From Acidobacteriota bacterium (GTDB lineage: Bacteria; Acidobacteriota; Thermoanaerobaculia; Thermoanaerobaculales; Sulfomarinibacteraceae): a stretch of 24,745 bases of DNA. The notes under the pieces are model-generated. The model saw only the letters and a list, made by a program, of their open reading frames with translations. It made no database searches and was not told the DNA's origin. The position numbers and the translations under genes were made by a program. The stretch lies in the NCBI GenBank assembly GCA_030637805.1, contig DAOWFV010000065.1, positions 1 to 24,745 on the forward strand. The letters run 5' to 3'. Numbering within the stretch: the first letter of the stretch is position 1; each line of letters opens with the position of its first letter. Positions 1 to 7,372 of this stretch are shown here, one piece after another.

Positions 1-184
1 CGGCGACCGCGACTCAACCCCGCCAGCGAGTAGTCGATGGCCGGCGATCCCCGGCCTCGACCACAAATCGCTGCCGGCGTCGAGTTGAGTCGCACGATTC
101 GCGACAAGCACGGCGGGACGCCGCGATTCGTCGTCCGCAGTAGACACCCGGTGAGATAAGCGGGCCAGTCAGGCTCGCCGCAGA
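1..184. other. upstream region with 10-bp inverted repeat
   Basis: No convincing gene is seen before the start at 197. A perfect 10-bp inverted repeat (gcgactcaac at 9-18, gttgagtcgc at 84-93) encloses a 65-nt GC-rich segment. It could be the end of something outside the window or an RNA fold; no function can be assigned. Confidence 0.4.
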
Positions 185-197
185 TACAATGGAGTCA
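185..197 (+). promoter_or_regulatory. -10-like element for a leaderless start
   Basis: TACAAT at 185-190 matches TATAAT at 5 of 6 positions and lies exactly 6 nt before the ATG at 197. Transcription would therefore begin at or next to the start codon. No recognisable -35 is present at the usual distance. The same spacing occurs at four other gene starts in this window. Confidence 0.5.
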
Positions 198-2530
198 TGA
201 CGCGGCCCGAGGCCTCTCCCGATTCGTTCCAACGGGTACTCCAGGAAGATCTCCGTCACCCGATCTACCTGACTCCCGAGGAGGTGGACGGCGGGTGGCG
301 CGATCTTTTTCCGGCACTGGCGACTTCTCTGCCTGCCCCTTTTCCCATCTTCGGTCTCGATGAGGAACGGATCGTCACCTGGGGTTACCCGGTGTTGCTC
401 TCGGAGGGAGCCCTCAAGCTGCAACACGATCTCGAACGGCTGGTCACCACGGAGGTGGATTACCGAAGTCGGCCAAGGGGCGGCGTGGAGCAGGACAAGA
501 GGCAGGTCATGGCCCAGCGTGACCGCTACCACCGCTCCCTCTCCGCCACCCTCGAAAATGTGCTCATGAACGACTACCACCGCGGCCTGGTGGATCTCTT
601 CCTTCTATTCCACTCCGGGCAGGCGATCCGCGCTCTGAGCAAGGCATCGACGCTGAGCCGGGGAGAACGCAAGGTGGAAAACCACGGAACCGACGATATC
701 CGCTATGCGATCGCCGGGGTACTCGCCGATCTCCTCCAGCGCGCCTCGCTGACCGCGGTCGACCGCCTCCGGCGGCTCACCGAGGTGCGGATCATGCCCG
801 GTCTCACCCCCCTTCTCGCCACTCTCTGCCAGGACCAGCTCCTGCTCATCGAAACCCGTCCTCCCAGAAACCTCTCCCAGCTCGGCGCCTACCTGCAGGC
901 GCGTTTCCGTCAGAACGCGGAGGCGCTGACCAATGCCAATCGTGGGGTGCTCACACGCCTCAGAGAGCTGGTCGCCCGTCAACGTGAGGTCGGAGACCTC
1001 CTGCGCCTGGCGGTCGGCACCGACATCGACCTCGAGCGCCCGGAGTCTCTCCTCGAACCGCGTCTGCTGGGCGCCCTCCACACCACCGGTCTCGCCGATT
1101 CTCTTAACCTCTCCCGGGTGCAAATGGACCTCCTTCGCGACCTCGGACTGCGATTGAAAAGCTTCGAACTTCTCGCAGTCCTCCGCCGCCGGATCCTGCC
1201 TATGGAACGGCGGGCCGGCGACCTGGTGTTGGCCGGTCCATCCTCCGCGACACCGATCGCGCGTTCCACCCGGCCTTTCGACTTCACAACTCCGGGTGTT
1301 GTGGACTCCTCGGTTCGTCGTTTCGGCCTGGTCTACGATCTATCCAATTTCACCGCCGTTTTGGAGGAGGTTCGCAAGGCAGGTCGGATGGCCGAAGAGA
1401 AGGCCCTCCAGTTCATGTACGTGTTCCAGAGCCGTCTCGAGGCAATCCGTCTCCGGCGCCGGCTCACCTTCGAGAAGTTCCTGGGGGACGGAGCCTTCTA
1501 CACCTCGCGGCGGGCGTTGCGGTTGATCGCCGCCGCCTGCGAGATCCAGGAGGTCTACGACCAGCTGCGGCGCAGCGGCTTTCCTTTCGACAAGGGCATT
1601 CGAATCGCGTTGAACTTCGGTGTTTACCGGTTGCTTCCCATGCTCCACCAGGGCCCGATGGGCCGTCGATTCGAGTTCTTCGGCCACGGCATCGTAGAGC
1701 TGGCGCGTCTCACGACCGGCAAAAGCACCCGCGAGGTGGCAGAGATCGCCGAGTTCCTGGTCCACTCCGGTTACGATCCCAGCGACGTGGACACATTCCT
1801 CGCCCCGCTGGCATCGGCGCGCAGCGGCCAGGAGGAGATCTCGACCCGCCCCTACGCCGTTACCCTCGACGCCCACGGCGAGTTGGTCAACGAGGGAATC
1901 GTGGTGACTCTCCCGTTCCTCGAGGAGCTGCAACGAGAGCTCGAGATCACAACTCTCGGGGTGGTGGAAATGGACGGCCAACGCTGGGCCTTGTTCCCCC
2001 TCGATCCGGGGTTGCCCGACACCCTCCACGTCGGTCTCCGCCTCCTGGGAGTCACTCGGCTCAAGGGCCTTCCGCCCCTGGAGCTGGCAGAAGCGGCTGT
2101 GTGGCGGGAGCTCCCCTCCACAAAAGAGGAGGTCCCCCTCGAACAATCGGTGGTTGGACTCCTGCGCCGACTAAGCCAGGACACTGAAACCGGGCCCGAA
2201 GCGGTCGCCGTGGCGCAGAGCGGCATCGAGTCCGACCTTGTGGTCCTCACCTACCTCCAAGATGACGGCAGCCGCAAGTGGGTCTTCGGGGAGTACCGCG
2301 ACAGCGACGATGTCCTTCTCCACGCCATCCAGGTGCCCATCCAGACCCCCACCTTGGAACCCGGTGAGCCGATGGAGATGTGGCTTTTCCGAAACCGATT
2401 CGAGCTCGCCCGGGTTTATGAAGGCCTGCGCCGGGAGACCTCGGGTCTGGCCACCCCGCTCTCCACCCTCCGTCAACGACCAGGATATCTGGCCTGCTTC
2501 CTGGCGGCGCCGCATCGGGCGCCGGCGTAG
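197..2530 (+). CDS. degenerate class III adenylate/guanylate cyclase-domain protein
   Basis: This is a 777-residue protein with no obvious signal peptide or membrane segment. Residues 1-370 form a mostly helical, charged region that I do not recognise. Residues 375-520 resemble a class III nucleotidyl cyclase domain: YDLSNFT (D381) matches the first metal-binding Asp motif, and EKFLGDG (K427, D431) matches the Lys and second Asp motif. GIRIALNFGV and FFGHGIVELARL (R504) match the last two conserved blocks. The catalytic Asn expected four residues before that Arg is replaced (V500, next to E501), and the base-selecting Asp position is E493. Cyclase activity is therefore doubtful and the domain may only bind nucleotide. 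The C-terminal 250 residues are unassigned. The start fits the 6-nt spacing from TACAAT. The gene stands alone; a 10-bp-stem hairpin follows the stop. Confidence 0.75.
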   Translation: MTRPEASPDSFQRVLQEDLRHPIYLTPEEVDGGWRDLFPALATSLPAPFPIFGLDEERIVTWGYPVLLSEGALKLQHDLERLVTTEVDYRSRPRGGVEQDKRQVMAQRDRYHRSLSATLENVLMNDYHRGLVDLFLLFHSGQAIRALSKASTLSRGERKVENHGTDDIRYAIAGVLADLLQRASLTAVDRLRRLTEVRIMPGLTPLLATLCQDQLLLIETRPPRNLSQLGAYLQARFRQNAEALTNANRGVLTRLRELVARQREVGDLLRLAVGTDIDLERPESLLEPRLLGALHTTGLADSLNLSRVQMDLLRDLGLRLKSFELLAVLRRRILPMERRAGDLVLAGPSSATPIARSTRPFDFTTPGVVDSSVRRFGLVYDLSNFTAVLEEVRKAGRMAEEKALQFMYVFQSRLEAIRLRRRLTFEKFLGDGAFYTSRRALRLIAAACEIQEVYDQLRRSGFPFDKGIRIALNFGVYRLLPMLHQGPMGRRFEFFGHGIVELARLTTGKSTREVAEIAEFLVHSGYDPSDVDTFLAPLASARSGQEEISTRPYAVTLDAHGELVNEGIVVTLPFLEELQRELEITTLGVVEMDGQRWALFPLDPGLPDTLHVGLRLLGVTRLKGLPPLELAEAAVWRELPSTKEEVPLEQSVVGLLRRLSQDTETGPEAVAVAQSGIESDLVVLTYLQDDGSRKWVFGEYRDSDDVLLHAIQVPIQTPTLEPGEPMEMWLFRNRFELARVYEGLRRETSGLATPLSTLRQRPGYLACFLAAPHRAPA

Positions 2531-2550
2531 GCCGCACATCTCATAGGTGG

Positions 2551-2586
2551 TCGAGAACGCTAGAAATCACAAATCTGCGCTCTCGA
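2551..2586 (+). other. hairpin after the cyclase-like gene
   Basis: tcgagaacgc (2551-2560) pairs with gcgctctcga (2577-2586), 9 of 10 pairs, around a 16-nt loop. It begins 20 nt after the stop codon at 2530. No U-run follows, so it is not a classical intrinsic terminator; 3'-end stabilisation or Rho-dependent termination is possible. Confidence 0.4.
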
Positions 2587-2778
2587 AGTGGGGAATTGAT
2601 ACTCCAAATGTAGAAATTTGAGCCAAATACTTGTTCAGGATAGAAAAAATGGCGCGATTATCTCAATTGTGATTCATGGGTCTGCACATGATCTACGCCT
2701 TGAACACAATCGCGTACATGGCACGTCCCGCCCAACGCGCCCAGGCGCGGGCAGAACGCCCCGACAACCCCGGCTGCT

Positions 2779-2867
2779 TCCCCGCGCCGATAATTCAAAA
2801 TTGAGAATTGAGAATTGAGAATTCACGAATCGCCTCCCCGCGTCGGTAACTCCGAATTCCTAATTCC
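2779..2867. repeat. duplicated motif plus two heptamer arrays
   Basis: An 18-nt imperfect direct repeat (2779-2796 and 2835-2852, core CCCCGCGyCGrTAAyTC) precedes each of two heptamer tracts. The first tract is AATTGAG, about 3.5 copies at 2799-2824. The second is AATTCCT, about 2 copies at 2855-2867, ending a few nt from the rsgA stop. The spacing suggests a 56-bp unit duplicated with different heptamers. Confidence 0.7.
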
Positions 2868-2872
2868 GATTT

Positions 2873-3778
2873 CTATCCGTCCGCCGTCTCCTCGAGGATC
2901 TTCATGAAGCTGGTGTAGCGACCGCTGTCGATGATCCCGGCCTCGACCGCCTCCCGCACGACACAGTCCGGCTCATGGCGGTGGCTGCAATCTGGGAAAC
3001 GGCACTCGGCCGCTCGGCTCGCGATCTCCGGGAATGCCTCCTCGAGCTCCAATCTGGTCGGCTCCCAGAGACCGAACTCCCTGAGCCCCGGAGTGTCGAC
3101 CACAAAGCCTCCGTAGGGCAGCGGCATGAGCTCCGCGACGGTAGTGGTATGGCGCCCCTTGCCGGTACTCTCGGACAGGGTGCCCACCTTGAGCTGGAAA
3201 CCCGGATAGACGGCGTTGAGCAGCGATGATTTGCCCGCACCGGAGGGCCCGCAGAATAGCGTCGTGCGGCCCTCGAGCAGGCGCTTCACCGCCCCCAGAC
3301 CCCAACCTGTCCGTGCCGACACGCGCAGAACGGTATGGCCCAACTCCTCATAGACGGGAAGCCACGCCTCCAGTTCCTCGCAACCCTGATCGACCTTGTT
3401 GATCGTGATCACCGCCTCGATTCCCGCCAGTCGGCAGGCCACCAGGAAGCGGTCGAGCAGGCCCTGCTTGGCCTTCGGTTCACGAGCTGCAAAGACCAGG
3501 AGCGCCTGATCCACATTGGCTGCCAGCACCTGTGCACGGTTTTTCCCGGGCGCCTGTCGCAGGAGGCAGGAGCAGCGGGCGTGAACGGCGACGATCACGC
3601 CCTCCTCCCCCTGCATCTCCACCGAAACACCGTCGCCGACAACCAGCCGGGCCGCTGCGGGAGTCCCACCCTCCCAGTTGAGACGCCGCCGGGAGGCCAC
3701 CACCAGGGTTTCGTCGCCGACCTGAACCCGAACGAGGGGTCCGTGCATCGCGATGACGGTGCCTTCAACCAGCTCCAT
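2873..3778 (-). CDS. rsgA: ribosome small-subunit biogenesis GTPase RsgA
   Basis: RsgA (YjeQ) is a circularly permuted GTPase that acts late in 30S subunit assembly. The 301-residue product has the N-terminal OB-fold (about 1-75) followed by permuted G motifs: NKVD (127-130, G4) comes before GPSGAGKS (177-184, P-loop) and DTPG (228-231, G3). The C-terminal zinc motif is Cys259, Cys264, His266 and Cys272. Length is normal for the family. I chose the ATG at 3778 because an upstream in-frame TTG at 3802 lies inside a hairpin and would add residues the family lacks. There is no Shine-Dalgarno; a TATACT element lies 10 nt before the ATG, suggesting a very short leader. It is downstream of and co-oriented with the DUF3857 pair, but its own promoter makes independent expression likely. 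Confidence 0.95.
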   Translation of the reverse strand: MELVEGTVIAMHGPLVRVQVGDETLVVASRRRLNWEGGTPAAARLVVGDGVSVEMQGEEGVIVAVHARCSCLLRQAPGKNRAQVLAANVDQALLVFAAREPKAKQGLLDRFLVACRLAGIEAVITINKVDQGCEELEAWLPVYEELGHTVLRVSARTGWGLGAVKRLLEGRTTLFCGPSGAGKSSLLNAVYPGFQLKVGTLSESTGKGRHTTTVAELMPLPYGGFVVDTPGLREFGLWEPTRLELEEAFPEIASRAAECRFPDCSHRHEPDCVVREAVEAGIIDSGRYTSFMKILEETADG

Positions 3779-3788
3779 GACGGCGCAG

Positions 3789-3794
3789 AGTATA
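3789..3794 (-). promoter_or_regulatory. -10-like element for rsgA
   Basis: TATACT (minus strand, 3794 to 3789) matches TATAAT at 5 of 6 positions, 10 nt before the rsgA ATG. The -35 position falls inside the adjacent hairpin arm and has no good match, so strength is uncertain. Confidence 0.4.
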
Positions 3795-3796
3795 CC

Positions 3797-3852
3797 CTGC
3801 AATTCTCAAGGGGTTTCGTCGCCTTGCCGACAAAACCCCTTGAGAATTGCAG
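3797..3852. repeat. long palindromic hairpin between DUF3857 gene and rsgA
   Basis: Arms 3797-3816 and 3833-3852 are perfect 20-bp inverted repeats. After one mismatch, GTCG (3818-3821) pairs with CGAC (3828-3831), leaving a 6-nt loop. It starts one nt after the stop codon of the upstream gene. It lacks a U-run, so termination is not shown; the outer arm contains the AATTCTC heptamer seen in the intergenic arrays. Confidence 0.85.
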
Positions 3853-3853
3853 T

Positions 3854-6800
3854 TCATTCGGTCGCCCGGCGCAGACGCGGCGGTCGGGTCGTGAGCTCGT
3901 CCACCGCCTGGCAGAATCGGGCGAACTCCGGGTACTCCTCCGGCGCCACGGTATGTGCCGGAATCTCGACCCGCAGCACCGAGCGACTCAACGTCCCGTC
4001 CTCCTCGAGGGTCTCGGTCACCGAGCCCCAGCGGGCCTGGAGCCGGCGCGGCCCGCGGTCCACGGGACGCCATCCGGACGGCGCGATCAGCTCGAGCTCG
4101 AGGCGGCGCTGCAGGGGTACACGCAGGACTAACGGAAATTGCCGTTCGGGCAGAGAGGCAAGCACAGGCACCAGCGGGTTGGCCAGTATCAGGGCGCGGC
4201 ACACGAACTCACCATCCTCCATCTCACAGGCTCTGGGAACGGTCAGCTCCAGCTCCACGACCGCACCGTTCCCCACGCGTTCGATCTCGCCCTCCACCCG
4301 GTCCGCCCCGGGAAAGAGGCTCGCCGCCATCTGACGGTAGACCATAGCTACCCGATCCTCCGGCACGCTCCGCACCCTCTCCAGAAAATGCTCGGCCTGG
4401 GCGCCGCGTAGGCGCATGTGGAAGGCGATCCGCGCATCGCCGCCGGCGGACACGTCCGCACGAACCCTCACCGCCTCTTCGAGCTCCGGGTTGGGAAAGG
4501 TGGGCAGTTCGGCGAGCAGGCTCACCGGTTGTTGGGGATTGCTCAGGGGCAGCACCAGGGCATCGCTGCCCTGGAAGAGGGGATTGATGTGGTTGACGCC
4601 TCGACGCTCTTCGCGGATGTCGATCCACACCTCCTCACCGTCGCGTTCGACCCGCAGTACGGCGGCGGGAAAGGCGTCGAGAGTCGGCAGCTCCAGCCGG
4701 CTCCCGCGTTGGGTCCAGGCGCGTGTGAGCACCAGGTCCACGGTCCAGCCCGATTCCACCAGAACCGAGGCGATGATTCCCAGACGGTTTCCCCGGCGGC
4801 GAGAGAAGCTCTCGCCCGCCGCCGCGCCCACTGCCAGCTCACCACCCCCGGCTTCCACCGTGTCGACCAGGGAATCCACGAGGGCGCGCACCGCATCTTC
4901 CGCGTTGTCGCCCACCACCAACGGATCGGACCAGGCGCGAAGCTCCGGCGAGGACCTGAGTACCGGCAAGATCCGGTCGCGCACTGCATCGCCCACGTCC
5001 TGCCAGCTCACCCCGAAGCCGTAATTCAGCCACGGCATCAGTTCTTGGGCTGGTGGAGCGAACGGCTCCGTCGGCATCGGCGGAACCCGCTCCGCACCCC
5101 AGCGAAGCATGCGCAGGCCCCGCCACTCCTGCTCGCTGGTCTGAAGCCCAGTGAAGTTGCCATCCACCTGCAGATCCACCTCCGGAGGCACCAACAACAC
5201 GTACTCGGAAAGGCCGAATGCGCGATCCGGGTCGGCGAAGCGGTAGATGTACGGAGGCAGGTGTCCACTGCGCGAGGCCCCTGTGGCCGCCACCCGCGCG
5301 ACGTACTCCTCCTCCACCAGGTCCCCGGGTTCGACATCGTTGAGGGAGATCACGTCCCCACCGGCGGAGAGCTCGCTCGGGACCACCACCCGTCCGTCTG
5401 GTTTGAGGATCCGCACCTTGAGAAAGTACGAATCCGGCAGCGGCTGCAGAATCGAGGCACGGCGGGTCCCGGCCGGCGTGTTGGCGCGGGTGAGTCCGTG
5501 GTAGTAGTAAAGGCTCGACCCATCGGCAAAGATTCGTTCCACGGCCTGGTCAAGGAGGAGCACCACGTCCACGTCCCTGCCCAAGTCCCGGTGCTCCAAA
5601 GCGAAGGCCCGCGCATCCACCTGGAACGTTGCGTAGAAGGGCTCCGCGCCCCGGCGCCAGGCCAGGGTGAGGAGCTGCAGATTCGAGGGATCCCGCTCAA
5701 GAGCGTCCGCGAGGGCTCTGTCGAGGGCCTCGTCGTCGCCACTCGCCAAAACCAGCTCTAGCTCGTCGCAGACCCGCAAATCGCCCCATTTCGCCCTGGC
5801 ACGTTCAAGTTCCGCCGCAGCAGCGTCGAGATCGCCAGCCTCCAGATGGAGTTGCACGACCTGTAGGTCGAAATCCGGGTCCTCCACCCTACCGCCCAGG
5901 TTCTCGATAGCGGTTATCGCCTCGCCCAATAGACAGCTGGAGGCCAGCTGCCCGATCCAACGCGACTCAACCGGCTTCGCCGCACCGAGGGCGTGGAGGA
6001 GAAGGCCTCGCTCGCGCCAGCGCTCCAGTGCCGCCAGAACCTCGAGGCGGAGGCCGGTCACGCTCCCTGAGCCAGGCAAGGCCGCCTCGAGACGGGCAAG
6101 GCTCTCCTCCGCCTCACGTGCCCATCCCTGGTGAACCGCCTCCCGTACCCAGATCCGCAGCACCCTCACGTCGTCGCCATGGTCCTCGATCAACACCTCC
6201 AGGATGCGCTCCGCATCTTCGCTGCGGTTCTCGCGCACCGCAAGGGCCCGTTCCAGGAGGAGCGACTGCGGAACCGAGGCCGCCTCCCGCAGCAATTCCG
6301 TGACCCGGCGACTACGCTCGCCTCCTTGAGGCCCGCCGTTGCTGAAGAGAAGATGGCGGGCGAGGGCGAAGGCCGACCACGGACTTTCAGGAGCGATGTC
6401 ACGGGCCTTTTCGAGCCACCGGTTCTCGCTCTCCGGATCGCCACGCCCTTTTGCCAGAAAGGCTGCAACCTGGAGCTCGGGCTCGGTTGGGTCATCCACC
6501 TCGAGCCGCTCCCAAAGAGCCGCGGACGCAGGCGGCAGGACGGCTTCGACCTCCGACGCGGCAACCCCGGCAGGGACCTCGTCCACAACCCTCACCCCGC
6601 CCAGCGGGGCGCCGCGCTCGTTCAAAAGACTCAGCCGCACCCGCGGCCTTGCCGGGGAGGCCACCTCTAGTCGCAGCCGATGCGCCCCGGCGGAGAGACG
6701 GAGGTGGTACCAGTTCGTCCCCGGGTCCGCCAGTCCGCAGTACCGGCGCTGGTCTACCCCCCGGCCGTCCACCTCCAGATTGAACCCCCCCTCGGCCTCC

Positions 6801-7372
6801 ACGACCAGCCAACCGATCACCTCCTGGTCTGCCACGAGGTTCCAGGCCACCAGGTAGACGCCGTCTACGGCCATCGACCCCGGTGGACCGTGGCGGCCGT
6901 CCGGTGGGCGAAAATGCAACCGGAACGGGAGTGTCGGGTCCTGCCAGCGCGTTCCCGGCGGGGGCAGCTCGTCATCCGGCGGCACGACCTCGCGATCCAG
7001 ATCCAGGATGCTGAAGACCCCGTATGGCCCGGTTACCTCCGCCGCGGTCAGCGCACCGGCCGGCGGCCGCGAGCTGAGACTGGCCTCGATCCGAGCGAGG
7101 ACGAATCCTAGCTCCGGATCCCGCCCCCCTTGCGCCGCCGCGAGCACCTCCTCGGGTGCCGGCAGGTTGTCCAGGTTGGCCAACCACCACAGGGCGGCCG
7201 CCACAGCCTCGGCACTCTGAGGGTTGTCGGTCACCGCGGCGAGGGCAAGTTCACGGCCTGCCCCGAGGTCGAGGCGTCCGTCCGCCTGAAACACCTGCCA
7301 CCAACCCGCCGAGAGAGGCTGGGAGAGGACGAGGGCGAGGGCAAGCGCCGCTGCACGCGCCGCGATTCTCAT
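3854..7372 (-). CDS. exported DUF3857-type protein with degenerate transglutaminase core
   Basis: This is a 1172-residue paralogue of its upstream neighbour. A signal peptide spans about 1-22 (MRIAARAAALALALVL...SAG). A beta-rich galactose-binding-like module follows at about 140-250, TPR-like helical repeats at about 290-570, a DUF3857-like beta domain at about 590-790, a transglutaminase-like fold at about 820-925, and a C-terminal beta region. Aligning it by eye to the upstream protein, the catalytic Cys position is Arg (about R860) and the catalytic His position is Ala (A903, FPAAV instead of FNHAI). Only the Asp (D918, VWIDI) is kept. It is therefore probably a non-enzymatic scaffold or partner. 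The ATG overlaps the upstream stop by 4 bp, so the two genes are probably translationally coupled. Domain calls rest on motif recognition; the substrate is unknown. Confidence 0.75.
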   Translation of the reverse strand: MRIAARAAALALALVLSQPLSAGWWQVFQADGRLDLGAGRELALAAVTDNPQSAEAVAAALWWLANLDNLPAPEEVLAAAQGGRDPELGFVLARIEASLSSRPPAGALTAAEVTGPYGVFSILDLDREVVPPDDELPPPGTRWQDPTLPFRLHFRPPDGRHGPPGSMAVDGVYLVAWNLVADQEVIGWLVVEAEGGFNLEVDGRGVDQRRYCGLADPGTNWYHLRLSAGAHRLRLEVASPARPRVRLSLLNERGAPLGGVRVVDEVPAGVAASEVEAVLPPASAALWERLEVDDPTEPELQVAAFLAKGRGDPESENRWLEKARDIAPESPWSAFALARHLLFSNGGPQGGERSRRVTELLREAASVPQSLLLERALAVRENRSEDAERILEVLIEDHGDDVRVLRIWVREAVHQGWAREAEESLARLEAALPGSGSVTGLRLEVLAALERWRERGLLLHALGAAKPVESRWIGQLASSCLLGEAITAIENLGGRVEDPDFDLQVVQLHLEAGDLDAAAAELERARAKWGDLRVCDELELVLASGDDEALDRALADALERDPSNLQLLTLAWRRGAEPFYATFQVDARAFALEHRDLGRDVDVVLLLDQAVERIFADGSSLYYYHGLTRANTPAGTRRASILQPLPDSYFLKVRILKPDGRVVVPSELSAGGDVISLNDVEPGDLVEEEYVARVAATGASRSGHLPPYIYRFADPDRAFGLSEYVLLVPPEVDLQVDGNFTGLQTSEQEWRGLRMLRWGAERVPPMPTEPFAPPAQELMPWLNYGFGVSWQDVGDAVRDRILPVLRSSPELRAWSDPLVVGDNAEDAVRALVDSLVDTVEAGGGELAVGAAAGESFSRRRGNRLGIIASVLVESGWTVDLVLTRAWTQRGSRLELPTLDAFPAAVLRVERDGEEVWIDIREERRGVNHINPLFQGSDALVLPLSNPQQPVSLLAELPTFPNPELEEAVRVRADVSAGGDARIAFHMRLRGAQAEHFLERVRSVPEDRVAMVYRQMAASLFPGADRVEGEIERVGNGAVVELELTVPRACEMEDGEFVCRALILANPLVPVLASLPERQFPLVLRVPLQRRLELELIAPSGWRPVDRGPRRLQARWGSVTETLEEDGTLSRSVLRVEIPAHTVAPEEYPEFARFCQAVDELTTRPPRLRRATE

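Larger units (their letters stand above)
2531..2872. other. 342-bp intergenic region, A/T-richer than its surroundings
   Basis: This stretch separates the convergent cyclase-like gene and rsgA. About 2560-2710 is clearly richer in A/T than the neighbouring genes. It holds the 2551 hairpin, a 7-bp inverted repeat (cgcgatt 2653-2659, aatcgcg 2708-2714), and then two heptamer arrays. A 66-codon frame opening with TTG at 2618 runs through the repeat array and looks spurious. I see no gene here. It may be a decayed insertion or a non-coding RNA, but neither is shown. Confidence 0.5.

Noticed and set aside
2618..2818. 66-codon frame starting TTG in the intergenic region
   Set aside because: It has no ribosome-binding site and a rare start, and its end is simply the translated heptamer array.
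2799..2867. Heptamer arrays as CRISPR
   Set aside because: Units are 7 nt with no spacers of 25-40 nt, and there are no cas genes in the window.
3797..3852. Hairpin as a classical intrinsic terminator
   Set aside because: No U-run follows the stem on either strand, so it is listed as a palindromic repeat instead.
4418..5761. 447-codon open frame on the plus strand inside the DUF3857 gene, and similar long antisense frames at 7912-9198, 14069-15415 and 1340-2146
   Set aside because: Long antisense frames are expected in high-GC genes. These are rich in Arg/His/Pro/Gln, match no family and lie wholly opposite well-supported genes.
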